Shown here: piece by piece, positions 6,292 through 9,644 of the stretch
Layout: every line of letters begins with the position of its first letter
Position numbering within the stretch: the stretch's first letter is position 1
Source of the DNA: an uncultured Austwickia sp.
GTDB taxonomy: Bacteria > Actinomycetota > Actinomycetes > Actinomycetales > Dermatophilaceae
Assembly: GCA_934678955.1 (NCBI GenBank)
Contig: CAKUSI010000134.1
Location: 1 to 9,644 of the forward strand
Direction of reading: 5' to 3'
Length of the DNA: 9,644 bases
The notes under the pieces: model-generated
Database searches by the model: none
What the model was told of the DNA's origin: nothing
What the model saw: the letters and a program-made list of their open reading frames with translations, nothing else
Program-made: the position numbers and the translations under genes

Positions 6292-7575
6292 TCACCGCTT
6301 GGACTTGGGCAGCCGGCGCGGCTGACCCCGCGGCCCGCTCTGCAGGGAGGGGTGGATCGGTCGCCCGGTGAGCGTGGTGGTGGCGCCCGCGTCGCCGGAG
6401 ACGTCGCCGTCATCCGCGCCGGCGTCAGCCGGGTCGCGGTCGGGCCGAGCGGGTTCCGATTCGGTGCCCGCCAGTCCCTCCCCCGTGCCGGCGGCGTTCC
6501 CGCCGCCCCGGTTCGCCGCCGCCGTCGCCACCTCTGCGTCCGGGACCGCGCTGGCGCCCGTCGCGCCTTCTGCCCCCGATCCCGCCGTGCGAGCCGCGGC
6601 CTTGTCCTGCCGCTTGGCCACCCGCGCGGCCAGTGTGCGCATCTCCGGCTCGCGCTCGCGCAGGTGGGCGAGGAGGGGGGTGGCGATGAAGATCGAGGAG
6701 TAGGCGCCCACGGCGATCCCCACGAACAGCGCGAGGCTGAGGTCGAGCAGCGTGCCGGGGCCGATGAAGAACAGGCCCATGACCAGGATCGCGGCGACCG
6801 GCAGGAGGGCGACCACCGTGGTGTTGATCGAACGCACCAGGGTCTGGTTGACCGCCAGGTTGGCCGCGTCGGAGTAGGTGGTGCGGCCTGTCACGAGTGC
6901 GTCGGCGGTGTTCTCCCGGACCTTGTCGAAGACGACGACGGTGTCGTAGAGCGAATACCCGAGGATCGTCAGGAACCCGATCATCGTCGCGGGCGACACC
7001 TCGAATCCGGCCAGGGCGTAGATGCCCACGGTGATGAAGATGTCGTGACCGAGGGCGACGATCGCCGAGAAGGACATCTTCCAGGTGCGGAAGTAGATCG
7101 CCAGGACGATCGAGACGATCACCAGGAACCATACGAGCGCCTGCAGCGCCTGCCGGCTGACCGAGGCACCCCAGGAGGGGCCGATCACGCTGCTGGTGAC
7201 GGATTCGGCCGGCACGCCGAATTCGGTCGCGAGGGCGGACGACACCTCGGTGACCTTGTCGGCGTCGAACCGTTCGGTCTCCACGCGGACGTCCCGGCCG
7301 GCCACCTGCGTGACGCGTGCTCCCTCGACCCCGCCCACGTCGGCGACCACGCCCCGCGCGCGCTGCTCGAAGTTGTCGAACGAACTGACCGACGGGACCC
7401 GGAAGTCCGAGCCGCCGGTGAACTCGATCGAGAGGTTCAGCCCGCGCAGGCCGAGGCCGGCCATCGCGAGGAGGAAGAGGACGAGGGAGACCAGATACCA
7501 GGTCTTGCGGCGCCCGACGAAGTCGATCGAGCGCTTTCCCGTGTAGAGGTCGTTGCCGAGTTGAGCGAAGTTCAC
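6292..7575 (-). CDS. secF: Protein translocase subunit SecF
   Basis: SecF pairs with SecD in the membrane and uses the proton gradient to complete export of proteins through SecYEG. The 427-residue protein has the family opening (IDFVGRRKTWYLVS, 17-30), TM1 (about 26-44), SIEFTGGSDF (49-58), a short periplasmic-type domain (60-140), then five membrane segments (about 143-162, 168-190, 194-215, 253-272, 278-302). GYSLYDTVVVFDKVREN (206-222) is the SecF signature; D211 and R248 (NQTLVRSIN) are plausible counterparts of the proton-pathway Asp and Arg described for Thermus SecDF. Residues 310-427 form a charged, Ala/Gly-rich cytoplasmic tail ending in a basic cluster. The GTG start overlaps the secD stop as GTGA and has GAAGGAGG (7582-7589) six bases upstream, so translation is coupled to secD. 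The frame is open further upstream into secD, but that is overlap shadow. Confidence 0.97.
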   Translation of the reverse strand: MNFAQLGNDLYTGKRSIDFVGRRKTWYLVSLVLFLLAMAGLGLRGLNLSIEFTGGSDFRVPSVSSFDNFEQRARGVVADVGGVEGARVTQVAGRDVRVETERFDADKVTEVSSALATEFGVPAESVTSSVIGPSWGASVSRQALQALVWFLVIVSIVLAIYFRTWKMSFSAIVALGHDIFITVGIYALAGFEVSPATMIGFLTILGYSLYDTVVVFDKVRENTADALVTGRTTYSDAANLAVNQTLVRSINTTVVALLPVAAILVMGLFFIGPGTLLDLSLALFVGIAVGAYSSIFIATPLLAHLREREPEMRTLAARVAKRQDKAAARTAGSGAEGATGASAVPDAEVATAAANRGGGNAAGTGEGLAGTESEPARPDRDPADAGADDGDVSGDAGATTTLTGRPIHPSLQSGPRGQPRRLPKSKR

Positions 7576-9626
7576 GCCGGGCCTCCTTCGGTCACCGCGC
7601 GGCCGGTGGCGCGGGGGGCGCCCGCGGCCCCGGTCGTGGGGGTAGGAGTCAAGGCGGTGCGGGTGGCGGCGGCCCGAGTGGCGGCGGACGGTACGCGGAC
7701 GCGGCCGCGCCCGCGGTAGAGCGGGGTCTTGGCGCCCAGCCGCTCCGGTGACAACCCGGACCAGGGGTGGCCGCTGCCGAAGAACTTGGTCGTGGCGAGC
7801 AGCTTCAGCAGCGGGTGGGTGAACAGGAACGTCACGATGATGTCGAGGACCGTCGTCCACATCAGCATGAACGCGAAACCGCGGACGTTGCTGGCCGCGA
7901 GCAGGTAGAGGACCGCGGCGGCCAGGAAGTTCACGCCGTCGGAGATGAGGATCGTGCGCTTGGCGCGGGCCCACCCGGTCTCGACGGCGGCGATCAGGGA
8001 GCGGCCTTCGCGGATCTCGTCGCGGACCCGTTCGAAATAGACGATGAAGCTGTCGGCCGTGGTGCCGATCGCCACGATCGCACCGGTGACGCCCGCCATG
8101 GTGAGCCGCAGGTTCTGGCTCCAGCCGAACAGGGTGATCGTCAGGTAGGTGAGCAGCGCCACCAGGAGGATGGAGGCCACCGTCACGAGGCCGAGCACCC
8201 GGTATTGGAAGAGCGAGTAGGCGATGACCAGCGCCAGCCCGACGAGGCCCGCGATGATGCCCTTGCTGAGCTGGTCACCGCCGATCGTGGGGCTGATCGA
8301 CTGGAGCTCCTGGGCCTCGAAGCTCATCGGCAGCGAACCGAACTTCAGCTGGTCGGCGAGCAGCTTGGAGGATTCCGCGGTGAAGTTGCCGGAGATCTCC
8401 GCCTGGCCGTTGACGATCTCGTTGCGGAAGTACGGCGCCGAGATCACCCGGTCGTCCAGAACGACCGCGAGCTGGTTGCGCGGGCTCTGCAGCGGGACCA
8501 TCGCGCGGCTGACCGCGGCGTACGTCTCGGTGGGCAGACCGCCGTTCATCTTCAGGCTCACGACCCACTGGCCGGTGGGCCCGCCCTGGCTCTGCCCCAT
8601 GCCGCTGGTCGCGTCGGAGAGGCTGTCGCCGGTGAGCACGGCGGGACCGAGGACATACTTCGCGAGCACCTGCCCGCCCGCTTCCGGCTCGGGCTCCCCG
8701 CAGATCACGATCGGCTTGGTGAGGTCCTCCTGCGCCGGGTCGAACGTCGTGTCCGGGCAGGTGAGCTGCAGGGCCTGCGTCTCCAGCTCGGGGGACGTCA
8801 GCCAGGCCTGCGACAGCGCGTACTCCGCGAGCCGGGCGGGCTCCTGACGCAGGCCGTCGTACCACTGCGGGATGCCCTCGCCCGCGGGTGCGCTCGGCGC
8901 CGTCGTGAAGGGGTTGCCCCCGACGGTGCTCGGCGCGGGAGCCGGGCTCGCCGCGGGACTTCCCGTCGGCGCTGTCGGGGCCGGTGTGGTGTCCGCGGCC
9001 GGGACGACGGCGCCCTGCAGGAGGCCCTGCGGGATCGGAGCCCGCGCGGCCTCGGTCGTGGCGTTGCCGGCGGCGTTGGTCGTGGCAGCAGGCGCCGCGG
9101 ACGTCGCGGGGCTCGCGCCCGTCGTGGCGGTCCCGGGAGCGGCCGGCAGGGTCTCCGGGGGGCCGGCCGGACCCGTGGTGCCGCCCGGGAGGGTCTGCGG
9201 GCCGCCCTGCTGCTGTTGCTGGGCGCCGGCCTGCGTGGGCACGATCCCCAGCACGGGCCGGAAGCGCATCTGCGAGGACTGCTCCAGCGCGCGCTGCTGC
9301 TCCTGCGTGATCTGGCCGGGCACCGTGACGACGACGTTGGTCCCGAGCGTGCCCACCTCAGCTTCGGCGACGCCCTGGCCGTCGACCCGCTTGCGGATGA
9401 TGTCGACGGCGCGCTCGAGCTCGGCGGTGTTGACGTCCTCCCCGTCTCGGACCTGCGGGCGCAGCGTCATCTGCGTGCCGCCCTCCAGGTCGAGGCCGAG
9501 CTTCGGGGTGAGCTGCGCCTCGCCCCAGATGTGGACGGCGCCGAGGAAGCCGGTCAGCCCCAGCGTGATCACCAGCATCACGATCAGGGTGCGGATCGGC
9601 CCGCGCCGTTGGGGATTCTTCGCCAT
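7572..9626 (-). CDS. secD: Protein translocase subunit SecD
   Basis: The larger partner of SecF in the proton-driven SecDF accessory complex. The 684-residue protein has TM1 (about 12-33), then LGLDLEGGTQMTLRP (43-57), the SecD signature, followed by a large extracytoplasmic P1 region (about 50-450) and five membrane segments (about 455-475, 479-498, 508-530, 555-577, 583-608). IGTTADSFIVYFERVRDEIR (520-539) matches the SecD motif, with D525 at the conserved proton-carrying Asp. P1 is interrupted by a low-complexity Pro/Ala/Thr/Gln stretch (131-250, including five Gln at 136-140). Two cysteines on the outer side (C290, C309) could form a disulfide. The C-terminus (about 637-684) is an Ala/Thr/Arg-rich tail. 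The ATG at 9626 is preceded by GAGGA (9632-9636) at 5 nt. The upstream neighbour, probably yajC in this gene order, is outside the window. Confidence 0.97.
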   Translation of the reverse strand: MAKNPQRRGPIRTLIVMLVITLGLTGFLGAVHIWGEAQLTPKLGLDLEGGTQMTLRPQVRDGEDVNTAELERAVDIIRKRVDGQGVAEAEVGTLGTNVVVTVPGQITQEQQRALEQSSQMRFRPVLGIVPTQAGAQQQQQGGPQTLPGGTTGPAGPPETLPAAPGTATTGASPATSAAPAATTNAAGNATTEAARAPIPQGLLQGAVVPAADTTPAPTAPTGSPAASPAPAPSTVGGNPFTTAPSAPAGEGIPQWYDGLRQEPARLAEYALSQAWLTSPELETQALQLTCPDTTFDPAQEDLTKPIVICGEPEPEAGGQVLAKYVLGPAVLTGDSLSDATSGMGQSQGGPTGQWVVSLKMNGGLPTETYAAVSRAMVPLQSPRNQLAVVLDDRVISAPYFRNEIVNGQAEISGNFTAESSKLLADQLKFGSLPMSFEAQELQSISPTIGGDQLSKGIIAGLVGLALVIAYSLFQYRVLGLVTVASILLVALLTYLTITLFGWSQNLRLTMAGVTGAIVAIGTTADSFIVYFERVRDEIREGRSLIAAVETGWARAKRTILISDGVNFLAAAVLYLLAASNVRGFAFMLMWTTVLDIIVTFLFTHPLLKLLATTKFFGSGHPWSGLSPERLGAKTPLYRGRGRVRVPSAATRAAATRTALTPTPTTGAAGAPRATGRAVTEGGPA
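7582..7589 (-). promoter_or_regulatory. Strong ribosome binding site of secF inside the end of secD
   Basis: GAAGGAGG, six bases before the secF GTG at 7575, lies within the last codons of secD. It fixes the secF start despite the open frame upstream and, together with the 4-bp GTGA overlap, indicates coupled, near-equal synthesis of the two subunits. Confidence 0.8.
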
Positions 9627-9644
9627 GACCGTCCTCGTGGTTCC

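Noticed and set aside
6232..7719. 495-codon plus-strand open frame opposite secF
   Set aside because: Same explanation: shadow of a high-GC coding frame, rich in Arg, Gly, Asp and His, with no family resemblance.
7576..7974. Longer secF reading frame extending upstream into secD
   Set aside because: The ribosome binding site at 7582-7589 and the family-typical N-terminus place the start at 7575; the extension reads as Arg/His/Pro-rich overlap shadow of secD.
1..9644. CRISPR arrays, tRNA or rRNA genes, insertion sequences, phage or toxin-antitoxin genes
   Set aside because: No regularly spaced repeats, tRNA-like cloverleaf, transposase motif or small toxin-like gene was found; nearly all bases are explained by six core genes and one DUF349 gene.

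Overview
The window is about 9.6 kb of very GC-rich chromosomal DNA from an actinomycete. The codons are strongly GC-biased at the third position, GTG starts are common, and the gene order is the conserved actinobacterial block secD-secF-apt-rel ... MBL hydrolase-hisS (compare the Mycobacterium tuberculosis region Rv2587c to Rv2580c, from memory). The histidyl-tRNA synthetase is the subtype reading LHFDLTVPFARYV, not the LRPEGT type of Mycobacterium and Streptomyces. I associate that subtype with Micrococcales (Arthrobacter-like genera), so an organism of that order is my best guess; the genus cannot be named from this sequence.

Layout from right to left on the minus strand: secD (9626-7572), secF (7575-6292) overlapping it as GTGA, apt (start at 6250 or 6295, ending at 5684), then rel (5659-3002), the bifunctional (p)ppGpp synthetase/hydrolase. 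These four genes are tightly packed and probably form one transcription unit, with a possible extra leaderless promoter for rel at the apt/rel junction. Convergent to rel, with only 10 bp between the stop codons, is the one plus-strand gene (1366-2991). It encodes a protein with three DUF349 repeats and a disordered N-terminus. A 244-bp divergent intergenic region (1122-1365) holds an interrupted hairpin and separates it from a minus-strand metallo-beta-lactamase-fold hydrolase of the glyoxalase II type (1121-426). The 5' third of hisS follows (378-1) and runs off the window.

Functionally the window combines protein export (SecD/SecF, the proton-driven accessory of SecYEG), adenine salvage (Apt), the stringent response (Rel), detoxification-type thioester hydrolysis (MBL hydrolase) and translation (HisRS). 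Rel and HisRS are linked in principle because uncharged tRNA is the Rel-activating signal. No RNA gene, mobile element, CRISPR array, phage gene or defence gene was seen.

This is an ordinary core-genome region and I found no previously undescribed system. The most checkable observations are two promoter/start-codon arrangements that look leaderless (rel and the MBL gene), a palindrome in the divergent intergenic region, the HisRS subtype, and the absence of the cyclophilin and lipoprotein genes found in this block in mycobacteria.
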